DNA of 64,000 nt from Fen-1258 sp947085815 (GTDB lineage: Bacteria > Bacteroidota > Ignavibacteria > Ignavibacteriales > Melioribacteraceae): positions 42,956 through 106,955 of the forward strand of contig CAMTXU010000014.1 in NCBI GenBank assembly GCA_947085815.1, written 5' to 3'. The stretch's first letter is position 1; each line of letters opens with the position of its first letter. The notes under the pieces were generated by a model, which saw only the letters and a list, made by a program, of their open reading frames with translations, ran no database searches and had not been told where the DNA came from. This document shows positions 1 through 8,257 of the stretch, in pieces. A program made the position numbers and the translations under genes.

Positions 1-1
1 T

Positions 2-649
2 AGGACTCCTCTAAATGTAGTTGTTGGCTTTACCCAAATTTTAAAAGACGAATTAAACGAGCATATGACCGAGGAAATGCTCACCAGCTTTAAAGGAATT
101 GATACTGCCGGTAAAAGAATTATTAGAACCGTTGAGTTAATTTTGAATATGTCCGAGTTGCAAACGGGTATATACGAGTTTATTCCGAACGAATTTGATT
201 TAGCCGCCGACGTTTTGGAAAACGTTTTTGATGAATATGAATTGGCAGCCCGGAAAAAAGGATTAGAGTTCCGGCTTTTGAAAAACACCAACAATTCAAT
301 AGTTTCTGCCGACCAATTCAGCACAAGTCAAATTTTTGTTAACTTAATCGATAATGCTATTAAATACACCTCGACAGGCGGGATTGAAGTTACAATAAAC
401 AGGAATTCGAAAAATGAAGTAGCGGTTACAGTTTCGGATACAGGTATAGGGATTTCAAAAGACTTTCTGCCAAAACTATTCGACCCATTTACTCAAGAAG
501 AGCAGGGATATACAAGAAAGTATGAAGGCATTGGCTTAGGAATGGCATTAGTACAGAAATATTGTGAAATCAATAATGTTGCAATACAGGTAAAAACAGA
601 AAAAAATAAGGGAACTAAATTCACATTGTGTTTTCTCAATCAGTTATGA
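2..649 (+). CDS. Sensor histidine kinase, C-terminal part (5' end outside window)
   Basis: The reading frame is open to the left edge of the window and begins with RTPLNVVVGF, the segment just after the phosphoacceptor His of a HisKA domain (family pattern SHELRTPLN). The catalytic His therefore lies a few codons outside the window. The rest is the HATPase_c domain: N box NLIDNAIKYT, G1 box DTGIGI, F box LFDPFTQEE and G2 box GIGLGMALV. The ATG at 65 is an internal Met, not the true start. A response regulator follows 40 bases downstream on the same strand, so the two probably form a signalling pair. The sensory domain cannot be seen, so the stimulus is unknown. Confidence 0.9.
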   Translation, partial: RTPLNVVVGFTQILKDELNEHMTEEMLTSFKGIDTAGKRIIRTVELILNMSELQTGIYEFIPNEFDLAADVLENVFDEYELAARKKGLEFRLLKNTNNSIVSADQFSTSQIFVNLIDNAIKYTSTGGIEVTINRNSKNEVAVTVSDTGIGISKDFLPKLFDPFTQEEQGYTRKYEGIGLGMALVQKYCEINNVAIQVKTEKNKGTKFTLCFLNQL

Positions 650-689
650 GAAACGGGATAATTTTTAATTTTAACAAGAAGGGATTAAC

Positions 690-1103
690 ATGACGAAGAT
701 GCCAAAACTTTTAATCGTCGAAGATGATGAGTGGATCATCAAAATATTTAATAAAGTATTATCTCAACATTTCGACATAAGTATTGCTCAGACAATTCAC
801 GAGTTTTACTTTTTTCTGAAGGATAATATTTATGACGTGTTTCTTATAGATCTATCGCTGCGCGCAGATAAAAACGGATTAGATCTTATCGAAGAATTAA
901 GAAAAAATGAAGCCTATCTTAAGACTCCAATTGTTGTTGTTACCGCAAATGTATTGAGAAGGGACAGAGACAATTCGTTTAAAGCCGGCGCAACAAAATT
1001 TATTGCCAAGCCGGTGGAAAATCATATTCTTCTACAAGAATTTTTGGAATTATTCCCGGATGGGGCGAAGAGTAACAATCAGAACGATCCTCCGATTCTA
1101 TAA
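690..1103 (+). CDS. Single-domain response regulator (receiver only)
   Basis: A CheY-like receiver of 137 residues with no output domain. The acidic pocket is in VEDDE (residues 10-14), the likely phosphorylated Asp is D54 in FLIDLS, the switch Thr is T85 in VVVTAN, and the conserved Lys is K107 in IAKP. About 20 residues follow the receiver fold, too few for a DNA-binding domain. AAGGGA stands just upstream of the ATG. It lies directly after the histidine kinase and is probably co-transcribed with it. Lacking an output domain, it should act through protein contact or a phosphorelay rather than by binding promoters. Confidence 0.92.
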   Translation: MTKMPKLLIVEDDEWIIKIFNKVLSQHFDISIAQTIHEFYFFLKDNIYDVFLIDLSLRADKNGLDLIEELRKNEAYLKTPIVVVTANVLRRDRDNSFKAGATKFIAKPVENHILLQEFLELFPDGAKSNNQNDPPIL

Positions 1104-1140
1104 TTACTTGAGATGATTTAATTCGCCGGTCAATGAAATA

Positions 1141-1279
1141 AAAGAAGTTGTCTCAAAAGTAATTGTTCCGGAAAATAATCTGCGAAAATCCGGTTTATCT
1201 GCCGCTGGCATGGTCGGCAGGTCTGTGTAATCCGCGGGCTATTCTATGATAAAGTATTACTTTTGAGACGGCATCTTTC
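1141..1279. repeat. MITE-like element with imperfect terminal inverted repeats
   Basis: Two inverted arms of 24 bases (1141-1164 and 1256-1279) match at 20 positions, including a perfect 14-base core GTCTCAAAAGTAAT at 1151-1164 with its complement at 1256-1269. About 90 non-coding bases lie between. The element sits between two convergent genes. The long spacer argues against a simple terminator, and the layout resembles a small non-autonomous transposable element. No target-site duplication is obvious. Confidence 0.5.
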
Positions 1280-1299
1280 GAAAAAATGAAACCGCCAAA

Positions 1300-1671
1300 C
1301 TATTTTATTGAATGAAGCGCTATCCGATTCCCTTCACTATCCGTAAATAAAGCCATGAAGCCGATCTCCTGCGAGATTTCTTTCTTCGGCATAATTATCT
1401 TTCCGCCGGAAGATTCAATCTTAGAAAGCGGTATGCTTAAGTCCGGATTGGCATTTAGGTAAATGATCACTCCATCATAAGTTGGTTTATACGACTTGTG
1501 TTGGCATAGCGCTCCTCCAACTCCGTTCCCTTCCATCGGAAACATAGCCATCTTAAGTTCGCCAAGATCCATTTGATGCATTGATGAATATGAAAAAATA
1601 TCAGAATAAAATTTGACGGCTCTATCAAGATCTAGCGCCGGTATTTCAAACCAATTTAAGACGTTTGCCAT
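1300..1671 (-). CDS. VOC (glyoxalase/bleomycin-resistance) family protein
   Basis: A protein of 123 residues with the usual beta-alpha-beta-beta-beta VOC layout. It opens with NVLNWFEIPALDLDRAVKFY, where family members read as a WFEIP strand followed by a helix, and ends with FTDSEGNRIALHS, the strand that carries the metal-binding Glu in many members. The middle has GVGGALCQH and IYLNANPDL. Such proteins are small metal-dependent enzymes or binding proteins, and the substrate cannot be read from sequence. The next gene, a hydrolase, is 16 bases upstream on the same strand, so the two probably share an operon. Confidence 0.85.
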   Translation of the reverse strand: MANVLNWFEIPALDLDRAVKFYSDIFSYSSMHQMDLGELKMAMFPMEGNGVGGALCQHKSYKPTYDGVIIYLNANPDLSIPLSKIESSGGKIIMPKKEISQEIGFMALFTDSEGNRIALHSIK

Positions 1672-1687
1672 TTTATGCCTTTCGCTA

Positions 1688-2338
1688 TTATGAAATTAAT
1701 TGCCGAAGCATATCGGCTTTAATTTCGTGCTTACCATTGAAACGATAAATTTTATGATTTAGTTTAATTTCATTGAGCCGTTTAATTTCCATCATTAATT
1801 GTTCTTCGGAAATGAACTCATCCTCATTGCCCAAAACAATCTCTAAACCGATAGAATTAAAAATCTGCTTTACGGAAGCAAGGTCAACATCCTTTGGTAT
1901 TTCTCCTCCCCAAAGAATTAAACGGTCAATTTTAGATTTACCTTTCGAAAGCCATCTACAAGCGGTGGCGGTTCCTTGAGAAAAGCCCAGCACATTTATC
2001 TTCACATTACCCAGCAGACCATATTTGATCACTTCATCGTAAACTGAATCAAGATAATTCACATAATCTATTATTTCGTTTTCACGCCCTTCCTTAGTCA
2101 TCCAGGTCGCTCCAACGTTTCCGCTAAATCCTTTTAAGTAAAATTTGTTCAGTGCCTCCGGTGCGACTATTAAGGTTGATTCATTTTTAAGTGCTTTAAA
2201 ATATTTGATAAACTCAGCCGCAAGTTGACCGTAACCATGAAGCACAATCCAAACGGAATTAATTTTTTCGGAATGTTTCCCCAATATATAGTAGCGTGCG
2301 GTTTTAGAAATTGTAATTCTTTTTGATGTTGTTATCAT
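1688..2338 (-). CDS. Alpha/beta hydrolase, phospholipase/carboxylesterase-like
   Basis: A serine hydrolase of 216 residues. The nucleophile elbow is GFSQGTATACRW, and the oxyanion region is WIVLHGYGQLAAEFI near residues 31-45. A conserved His occurs near the C-terminus in NGKHEIKADML. Length and motifs fit the YpfH/carboxylesterase type of small soluble esterases. No signal peptide is visible, so it should be cytoplasmic. It precedes the VOC gene in the direction of transcription. The physiological substrate is unknown. Confidence 0.82.
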   Translation of the reverse strand: MITTSKRITISKTARYYILGKHSEKINSVWIVLHGYGQLAAEFIKYFKALKNESTLIVAPEALNKFYLKGFSGNVGATWMTKEGRENEIIDYVNYLDSVYDEVIKYGLLGNVKINVLGFSQGTATACRWLSKGKSKIDRLILWGGEIPKDVDLASVKQIFNSIGLEIVLGNEDEFISEEQLMMEIKRLNEIKLNHKIYRFNGKHEIKADMLRQLIS

Positions 2339-2351
2339 TCTGTTCCTTAAA

Positions 2352-2400
2352 GATACTGGATACTAGGTACTAGATGCTCGATACTTGATCTAATATCCGG
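2352..2400. repeat. Degenerate tandem repeat of TACTGGA/TACTAGA units
   Basis: A short intergenic stretch built from variants of the unit GATACTGGA, TACTAGGTA and CTAGATGCTCGATACT. It lies between the esterase gene and the HEAT-repeat gene and has no coding capacity. It looks like a member of a dispersed intergenic repeat family. Confidence 0.5.
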
Positions 2401-2402
2401 CG

Positions 2403-2938
2403 TTATAGCTTGCTCGATTTGAGCTTTTCAAAACCTGCAAGTAAATGTCTTCCGCGCGCTTTGATTGCGGGCGCACCGTTTAACATTTGCTTTTCGATTT
2501 CATCTTTTACACTCTTTAGCATCTTTTTATTTTTTAATGCATAGTTGGCGAGAGTCTGCATACACATCACTTTGACAATAATACTCTCCTCTTGATTAAG
2601 CCATGCGAAAAGATATTCCGAAGCATGTATCAATTCTTTCGGTGTGAGCTTAACATAGCCGAGCATCATAGCGACATGCCAGCGGACCTCCTTCTGCTCA
2701 AAGTGCTGCAAATTTTTAAGAATAATTTTTTTTTTTTCTGAATATACTCCGGATACATTTTACCAACTTTTTCAATCGCATCTGCACAACGAGCACGGAT
2801 AACTTTATCTTTGTGAAAGATACCTTCGAAGACTTCATCGAATAGAAGAGGATCACTTGTTACTAAAGCAACAACTTCGTTTGATTTTCCGATGGAACGA
2901 AGATCATTACCTTTAAGCAGATCATAAATAGTAAGCAT
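2403..2938 (-). pseudogene. HEAT-repeat-like protein, interrupted at a run of 12 A
   Basis: Two reading frames (90 and 102 residues) join into one helical-repeat protein if one A is added to the run of 12 A on the coding strand (bases 2726-2737). The first frame runs normally to PEYIQKKKK and then reads out of frame to a stop. With 13 A the sequence continues KKKKIILKNLQHFEQKEVRW into the second frame. The joined protein has alternating amphipathic helices, such as VIRARCADAIEKVGKM and VRWHVAMMLGYV, typical of HEAT or DNA-alkylation-repeat proteins. The break may be a sequencing error, a real mutation, or a site of polymerase slippage that still yields some full-length product. It is adjacent to the MOSC gene, which ends 2 bases upstream. 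Confidence 0.7.
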
Positions 2939-2940
2939 AT

Positions 2941-3747
2941 TTATTTTTTCTCAAGAACCTCTATCTCATCACCAACTTTAAGGGTGCCTGCTCCCTCGTG
3001 AATCAAATTCATCCCGAAAATTACTTTATTGTCAACAGTCCTATAAGTTGCCAGTGTCTTCAGCGGCTCCTCTTCTCTCTTTGCGGTATCCTGATCAACC
3101 GTGATTGCAGCACATCGAGAGCATGGTTTAACCGATTCAAAAATTACATCACCAATTTTAATTTTTTTCCAGGTATCTTCTTCGTATGGTTTTCCACCAA
3201 TGAAAACAAAATTCGGTCGAAAACGATTCATCGGCAGTTGAACTTTCAGTCTGGAATTTAAATCATCCAACGATTTTTGCCCGATGATCAAAAATGGAAA
3301 TGCATCGGCAAAGCTTACTATTTCATTTAGAGCCGCATATGATCTATTCACAAACCTTTCTGTTTCATCCGGCATAAAAACCATTCTGCATTTACAATCG
3401 AGCACATCGCTTAGCCATTCATCGGCATATTTTCCTACAAGAAAAGCGGTTACCAGGTCATCCCAAATATTTACAATAGTAGTCTCAAAAAGAGTGGATT
3501 TGATGGGAATAACTAGCGGTGATATTTCCTTTTTCTTATGACTCAAAATTAATTTGTTGTGACTGATTTTTACTTTTAACAAAGCCATTTGTGGATGAGT
3601 CCGTTGTGACAAAAATTTTTCGTCGCTATCAACTATCATCCATCTTCGATCGTATTTTAATCCGCGGTCAGTAACTTCCGCTTCGTTGAGAGATATTCCA
3701 CCCAACGATTTAACGGGGTAGATATTTAGTTCGGTTAATGAGATCAT
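2941..3747 (-). CDS. MOSC domain protein (YcbX/mARC-like molybdenum cofactor enzyme)
   Basis: A protein of 268 residues with an N-terminal beta-barrel (MOSC_N) that starts LTELNIYPVKSLGGI and includes YDRRWMIVD. The C-terminal MOSC domain carries the conserved Cys in KPCSRCAAITVD, the residue that ligates molybdenum in related enzymes. Also typical are PMNRFRPNFVF and the closing HEGAGTLKVGDEIEVL. Relatives such as YcbX and mARC reduce N-hydroxylated compounds with electrons from a ferredoxin-like partner. No 2Fe-2S domain is fused here, so a separate reductase would be needed. The domain call is strong; the substrate is inferred from the family only. Confidence 0.9.
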   Translation of the reverse strand: MISLTELNIYPVKSLGGISLNEAEVTDRGLKYDRRWMIVDSDEKFLSQRTHPQMALLKVKISHNKLILSHKKKEISPLVIPIKSTLFETTIVNIWDDLVTAFLVGKYADEWLSDVLDCKCRMVFMPDETERFVNRSYAALNEIVSFADAFPFLIIGQKSLDDLNSRLKVQLPMNRFRPNFVFIGGKPYEEDTWKKIKIGDVIFESVKPCSRCAAITVDQDTAKREEEPLKTLATYRTVDNKVIFGMNLIHEGAGTLKVGDEIEVLEKK

Positions 3748-3847
3748 ATTGTTAGTATTTGATTATTGTTGTCTATTTTTCCCGGATTAAATTATTTTGT
3801 ATGGTTATGATGGTTATGATGTTTAATATCCAGTTTTATCATTAGAA

Positions 3848-4135
3848 TTATTTATGACTCAGATTTTGTTCAAAGAGTTTGAATATGCGCTTGTACTCAT
3901 CTGTCCAACTGCCCGGTTCGGTAAATCCTTGACTTTCAACCGGATAGACAGCTAACTCCCAATTGTTTTTTACAAGTTTCGGTGATGGTGCGCTATCTTC
4001 ATAACGCATCCATTCAATTTTATATGGACTTGTATCGTAGCCGGAACAATACAATTTGAAGTCAGGAAGAAAAGTTTCGCCTTCGCGTTTTACTTTGGTG
4101 GGAATTCCAAGATGATGGTATTTAAATGTGGACAC
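3848..4135 (-). CDS. Short VOC-like protein, N-terminal half only
   Basis: A protein of 95 residues. The N-terminal part, FKYHHLGIPTKV then DFKLYCSGYDTSPYKIEWMRY, resembles the start of a VOC subfamily in which this is followed by a line such as PHVAFEVDDL and a second half-module. Here the expected second half is missing, and the tail (ELAVYPVESQGF, WTDEYKRIFKLF) looks unrelated. It may be a genuine short family member, a truncated gene, or a product with a replaced 3' end. Flanking non-coding gaps of about 100 bases separate it from both neighbours. Confidence 0.55.
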   Translation of the reverse strand: MSTFKYHHLGIPTKVKREGETFLPDFKLYCSGYDTSPYKIEWMRYEDSAPSPKLVKNNWELAVYPVESQGFTEPGSWTDEYKRIFKLFEQNLSHK

Positions 4136-4227
4136 CGTATTTCACTAATTATTGATTGAATATGAATCGCTAGTGCGTCAATTTAGTAAAAAGAAATCGA
4201 TTCGGGTAGAGTGTCACATAAATGTTT

Positions 4228-5085
4228 TTAAAATGAAACTGTTGCGCCCAACGATAAAGAAAATGATCTTTTTAAACCGTCTAAGTTTACATCCCTCTTA
4301 ATAAACGGCAGTGCAACGACTGCGTTGAGTCTAAATGATTCGGATATGTTTTTTGATATTCTTCCTAGCAAATTTACTTGAAGCTGATCACTTCCGCTAA
4401 CATTGATAAATTCTGGTCCGGAGAGAATGCTGCTTTTGGATAAAACGGAAGATTCCTCTATTCGTTTTATGATCAAGACTTCACCGCCGATTGTTAAATC
4501 ATTTTGAAATTTTTCAGTATAGCCAGCTCTGACAAGGAAATCGTCTCCTCTTTTAAGTCGGTTAAGGCTATTATCGCTCCGTCCACCACTAATCTGATAT
4601 CCAACACCAAAAGAAAAATTATTTATAGAATAGTCTATCCCCAATAGGATGTCATTCGTTCCTAATCCGGTTTGGTAAGCCTGGGGTAACTTTTTTTCAT
4701 TTACTTTTCCGGTCGCTAATTTTATCCCAACATTTAAGCCAATACTTGATCCAATTGAAGTTTGTACATTCCTTTTCAGATTTACCAATAGATCACCAAC
4801 ACCGTTTACAGTGCCCAATGGACCATCAATGAAATTATATGGAACCGATAAATCGAGATCGAATTCATCAAATATCTGAAAACGGGTGGATATTTTTACC
4901 GAGCTGAATTTAAGATCATCTGGTTTACCGCTCGTTCCATAAGAATATAAAACTAAAACCGTGTGATCCGTTTTTTGTAAATGATCTCCGCCGCCTAAAC
5001 TGCAGATTCCGGCGTCTGAACATTGAGCAGATACTTTTATTTGAACGATTAGAATCACCATGAGAATAAAAATTATTTTTTTCAT
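4228..5085 (-). CDS. Outer-membrane beta-barrel protein at the end of the hvf-like operon
   Basis: A protein of 285 residues with a signal peptide (MKKIIFILMVILIVQIKVSA then Q). The mature start CSDAGICSLGGG has two Cys. Beyond this are alternating polar and hydrophobic strands, Gly-rich turns, and a terminal Phe (SLGATVSF), as expected of an outer-membrane barrel. I do not recognise a specific family. Its position 29 bases downstream of the Omp28-like gene makes it the likely last gene of the operon. A role in moving or sensing a substrate at the outer membrane is an inference from context. Confidence 0.7.
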   Translation of the reverse strand: MKKIIFILMVILIVQIKVSAQCSDAGICSLGGGDHLQKTDHTVLVLYSYGTSGKPDDLKFSSVKISTRFQIFDEFDLDLSVPYNFIDGPLGTVNGVGDLLVNLKRNVQTSIGSSIGLNVGIKLATGKVNEKKLPQAYQTGLGTNDILLGIDYSINNFSFGVGYQISGGRSDNSLNRLKRGDDFLVRAGYTEKFQNDLTIGGEVLIIKRIEESSVLSKSSILSGPEFINVSGSDQLQVNLLGRISKNISESFRLNAVVALPFIKRDVNLDGLKRSFSLSLGATVSF

Positions 5086-5114
5086 TTTATTTACCCTTAT
5101 TTTTTTCGAAAATT

Positions 5115-6134
5115 TTACTTCAGCAGCAGCATCTTGTTGAAGCGGCTTTTACTGCCGGACTTCAACTCATAGAAATAAATTCCGCTAGATAAGCCTGTTC
5201 CGTTAAATGTTACATTATGAACGCCTTCCGACTTAAAATCGTTTACAAGTGTTGCTACAACATTACCCAGTATATCATAAACTTTCAAAGAAATATTCCC
5301 CGCTTCTGGCAGCTCGTATTTTATGAGAGTTGTGGGATTAAAAGGATTTGGATAGTTCTGTTGCAGAGTGAATGATGAAGGAACTGTAGAACTCTTCTCG
5401 CTCACATCTGTTACCGTGAATGCCGAATAAGAGATAAACTCAGACTGCACGACTTCCCGTGTACTATTCTTCTGAACAAATACAACTATACCGAGATTTT
5501 CTTTTATGTAGTTAGGAGAGAGTAGAATAGTCGAATTAATTTTCTGTGAGACCGAGGTAATGGGCTTTCCATTAGAGCTACCGCTAATTAATCTCATAAC
5601 ATTTTTATGATAGCTAATGCCGTTTCGTCCGAAATAATTTACATTCTCCACCAAAATAAATTGTATGGTGAGATCACCCGCATTATAATTTTGAGATACG
5701 GAGATATCCGCCGCTATATTTAATGTGTTCTCATTTTTTATCCCCGTGAGTTTTATGTTGATCGGCGATTTTACGGCAAGCCTGTTGTCAATTAAACCCG
5801 ACCATTGACTATAGTTTGTTGAAGCAATGGTTCCGTCAAAAAATGTTTGCGGTGTTCCGCTGAATGGTCCGTAAAAACTATTTCTTGCGGCAGCGTCCTG
5901 AGTATTTGCAACATTTAACTGATCATCTGGATATGGAAAATTCATATGGTAATATATTAGTTTTACTCTGCTTGCCTTTTGACTCGACGATAAGTATGAA
6001 TCAATGGCGCTGTGAGCCGCTGGACATAAGACGCAATGTGAATTTGTCAAAACTTCGACGAGAATATTCCTATCATATTCCTGCGCAAAAAGGATGAATG
6101 GAATTAATAAAAGTATTAATATATTTTTTTTCAT
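5115..6134 (-). CDS. Omp28-like secreted protein with T9SS type A sorting domain
   Basis: A protein of 339 residues. A signal peptide (MKKNILILLLIPFILFA) is followed by a thioredoxin-like Omp28 domain with a CxxC at C34 and C37 (SHCVLCPAAH). The last 80 or so residues form a type IX sorting domain: QNYPNPFNPTT, LKVYDILGNVVATLV, SGIYFYELKSG and a basic end. The protein should cross the outer membrane through the T9SS and be anchored or released at the surface. A strong ribosome binding site (AAGAGGAAG) precedes the ATG. The CxxC and its place next to TlpA suggest a thiol or metal-handling role in this operon, which is inference. Confidence 0.88.
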   Translation of the reverse strand: MKKNILILLLIPFILFAQEYDRNILVEVLTNSHCVLCPAAHSAIDSYLSSSQKASRVKLIYYHMNFPYPDDQLNVANTQDAAARNSFYGPFSGTPQTFFDGTIASTNYSQWSGLIDNRLAVKSPINIKLTGIKNENTLNIAADISVSQNYNAGDLTIQFILVENVNYFGRNGISYHKNVMRLISGSSNGKPITSVSQKINSTILLSPNYIKENLGIVVFVQKNSTREVVQSEFISYSAFTVTDVSEKSSTVPSSFTLQQNYPNPFNPTTLIKYELPEAGNISLKVYDILGNVVATLVNDFKSEGVHNVTFNGTGLSSGIYFYELKSGSKSRFNKMLLLK

Positions 6135-6143
6135 GGCTTCCTC

Positions 6144-7742
6144 TTAAAAATTACTTAACAATGTTATTCTAACTCCCTCAAATGGTTGAATATAGCGGCA
6201 CACTCCGTTAGAACAAGTCTGCCCGCCTCGCTCTCTTCCATAAGAAATTGAAATGTTTTGAGAGCCCGAGATTCTATATCCCCCTTCAATTGTGAACCAA
6301 TCTTTTTTCCCCGAGACTTCGTTTTTATTTGTAGTAAACTCGTACCTAAGACCAAGCATATATTTAGAATAGACGCTGTTTATTACCGAGATATAATGAT
6401 TTGAAAATTCATTTTGATCCGTATTGAAGTTATCGGACACCGATTCGTATTCATATTGAATTGTTGTAGAGTAATCATCTGATATTACACGCTGAAGAAA
6501 CAACGGAAGAACCGTTGATCTAATTTTATGTGTTCCATTTTCTCCGGTAAAGTCGTTATAAGTTACTTTTGATCGGCCGGCTACTCCAAGTGAAAATTCT
6601 GTTAATCTGTTGAGCTCGTGGTTGACTATAATAGAAAATTCTCTGAAGGGAGAATATTTGTCTTCCGCAGACGGAATGAAATTTCCCGTTCTTACTTCTT
6701 TACTAAACGAAAAACTGTTTTGATTGAAATGATAGAAATTATGCCGGCTCGCGGTGCTTCCGTTGAAATTCAGATGCGTATTCTCATTAATAGAATAGAA
6801 CAGTTCCAGCTGCAATCCAACTTCATCATTAAAATCAACTTCATGAATAGACCGTGATAGAAATAAACTGCTCTGTTCTTTCATCACTATCGGTGGATTT
6901 TGAAACGGCAGCATTCTTGTTGCCCGGGTAAAATCATAACGCTCAAACGGATCACGTTCATCAAAAAGATAATTTTTATAATCAATCGCAAAATCAAAAC
7001 CAGAGAAGTAAAAATTCATCAACGAATAAATTCCAAATCCATTAGATGAATTTCCGTTTTCAAGACTGGTCCATTTGTGGGAGAAATCCGTCAACCAACT
7101 GAAGCTACCGCTGTTAAGAGATAGATAGACCTCACCAATTTGGGCATGGAGTTCATCAGAAGTTTGATGCCGTTCTATTTTTCCATTTGCACTTACATAT
7201 GATATTCCTATAGAAATTGCTTTGCTGAAATCATATTCTGATTTTCCCCCAAGCAAAGTATAATTTTCGGTTCTATAAAAACTAGTTGAGTCCGTGATAT
7301 TTATCTTTCCGTAAAGCAAAGTTGTCTTGATATTTTCATAATTATATTTTGCTTTTATTCCATCCAGCCATGTATCATAAGCAATTCCTCTATTTTCAAA
7401 TAGATTAATCGCTAATCCCCTGCCAAAAAGTTCTGATAAATTTCCTAACCGCAGGTCCAAATCATCTCCTTTATATTCAACATAGCGGCGACTGATCCCT
7501 TTAAAACTTTTTCCTATTTCTGGGGGATTGTCATATAAAAGCCGTGCGCCTAGAGTAAAATATTCCGGCAGACTTAGTCTCATGTCGGTGAGATTTTCTA
7601 AATATTTGAAGTTATTGCTTAGTGAGCCTATCGACCTTTTGCCGCTTCCATAACGAAAAAGGTTTGATGCGCTAAAATCAATTTGGGCATTTGTTTGTGT
7701 GATAATTAAAATAGAAAATATGTAAAAATATTTCTTCCACAT
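6144..7742 (-). CDS. DUF6029-type outer-membrane protein
   Basis: A protein of 532 residues with a signal peptide (MWKKYFYIFSILIITQTNA) and a body made of amphipathic strands with many aromatic residues, ending in RITLLSNF with a terminal Phe. The N-terminal part, with DFSASNLFRYGSGKR and DLRLGNLSELFGRGLAINLF, matches my memory of the DUF6029 family of Bacteroidota and Ignavibacteria barrels. It contains a pair of Cys near the end (TCSNGVCRY). Its ATG follows directly on the TlpA stop codon, so the two are translated from one message. The function of the family is not known to me. Confidence 0.78.
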   Translation of the reverse strand: MWKKYFYIFSILIITQTNAQIDFSASNLFRYGSGKRSIGSLSNNFKYLENLTDMRLSLPEYFTLGARLLYDNPPEIGKSFKGISRRYVEYKGDDLDLRLGNLSELFGRGLAINLFENRGIAYDTWLDGIKAKYNYENIKTTLLYGKINITDSTSFYRTENYTLLGGKSEYDFSKAISIGISYVSANGKIERHQTSDELHAQIGEVYLSLNSGSFSWLTDFSHKWTSLENGNSSNGFGIYSLMNFYFSGFDFAIDYKNYLFDERDPFERYDFTRATRMLPFQNPPIVMKEQSSLFLSRSIHEVDFNDEVGLQLELFYSINENTHLNFNGSTASRHNFYHFNQNSFSFSKEVRTGNFIPSAEDKYSPFREFSIIVNHELNRLTEFSLGVAGRSKVTYNDFTGENGTHKIRSTVLPLFLQRVISDDYSTTIQYEYESVSDNFNTDQNEFSNHYISVINSVYSKYMLGLRYEFTTNKNEVSGKKDWFTIEGGYRISGSQNISISYGRERGGQTCSNGVCRYIQPFEGVRITLLSNF

Positions 7743-8231
7743 TCATTTCTCAGTGAGGGTTTTAATAATTTCCTTTTCAAGCTCATCTTCATCGCCGGGT
7801 AAATATCCGGTATGCCTATAAACAATTCTACCACTCCTATCAAATAACAAGGAAAGTGGAATTGCCTGTACGTTGAACATTTCTGAATATTCTTTCTCAA
7901 GATCAAGCGCAATCATAAAATTAAGTCCGTTTGATTTTACGAACGATTTTACTTTTCCGCTGCTCCTTGGAGTATCCTGATTTATAGCAAGTATACTAAA
8001 TCCTTCCGAATGATATTTCTCATACAGTCCGTTCAAGGCTTTCATTTCGGAGAGACAGGGCTTACACCACAGAGCCCAAAATGTAACAAGCGCTGGTCCG
8101 TTTGAATAGACTTCGCTCAGTTTTACTTTTTCATCATTTAGCAGCGAGATCGAAAAATCGTTTTTGTTTTGTCCATATTGCTGAGTAAACGCCGCCAATA
8201 ATAAACATATAATTATCAGTTTTGATTTCAT
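7743..8231 (-). CDS. TlpA-like thioredoxin, periplasmic
   Basis: A protein of 162 residues from the ATG at 8231; the frame can be extended to a TTG at 8240. A signal peptide (MKSKLIIICLLLAAFTQQYG) is followed by an AhpC/TSA-thioredoxin fold with the active site WCKPC (C56 and C59) and the cis-Pro region VQAIPLSLLFDRSGRIVYRH. TlpA/ResA proteins reduce disulfides in the cell envelope, for instance in cytochrome or copper-centre assembly. Placed between DoxX and the outer-membrane genes of the hvf-like operon, it may keep precursor or metal-binding cysteines reduced. That role is inferred from position. Confidence 0.9.
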   Translation of the reverse strand: MKSKLIIICLLLAAFTQQYGQNKNDFSISLLNDEKVKLSEVYSNGPALVTFWALWCKPCLSEMKALNGLYEKYHSEGFSILAINQDTPRSSGKVKSFVKSNGLNFMIALDLEKEYSEMFNVQAIPLSLLFDRSGRIVYRHTGYLPGDEDELEKEIIKTLTEK

Positions 8232-8257
8232 GATGTCCAAATATTTTTAATGAATTG

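Noticed and set aside
1151..1269. Rho-independent terminator between the convergent genes
   Set aside because: The loop of about 90 bases is far too long, and the arms look like transposon ends.
2403..2938. Two separate small genes
   Set aside because: The joint at the run of 12 A shows one broken gene: both parts have the same helical-repeat character and merge with a single added A.
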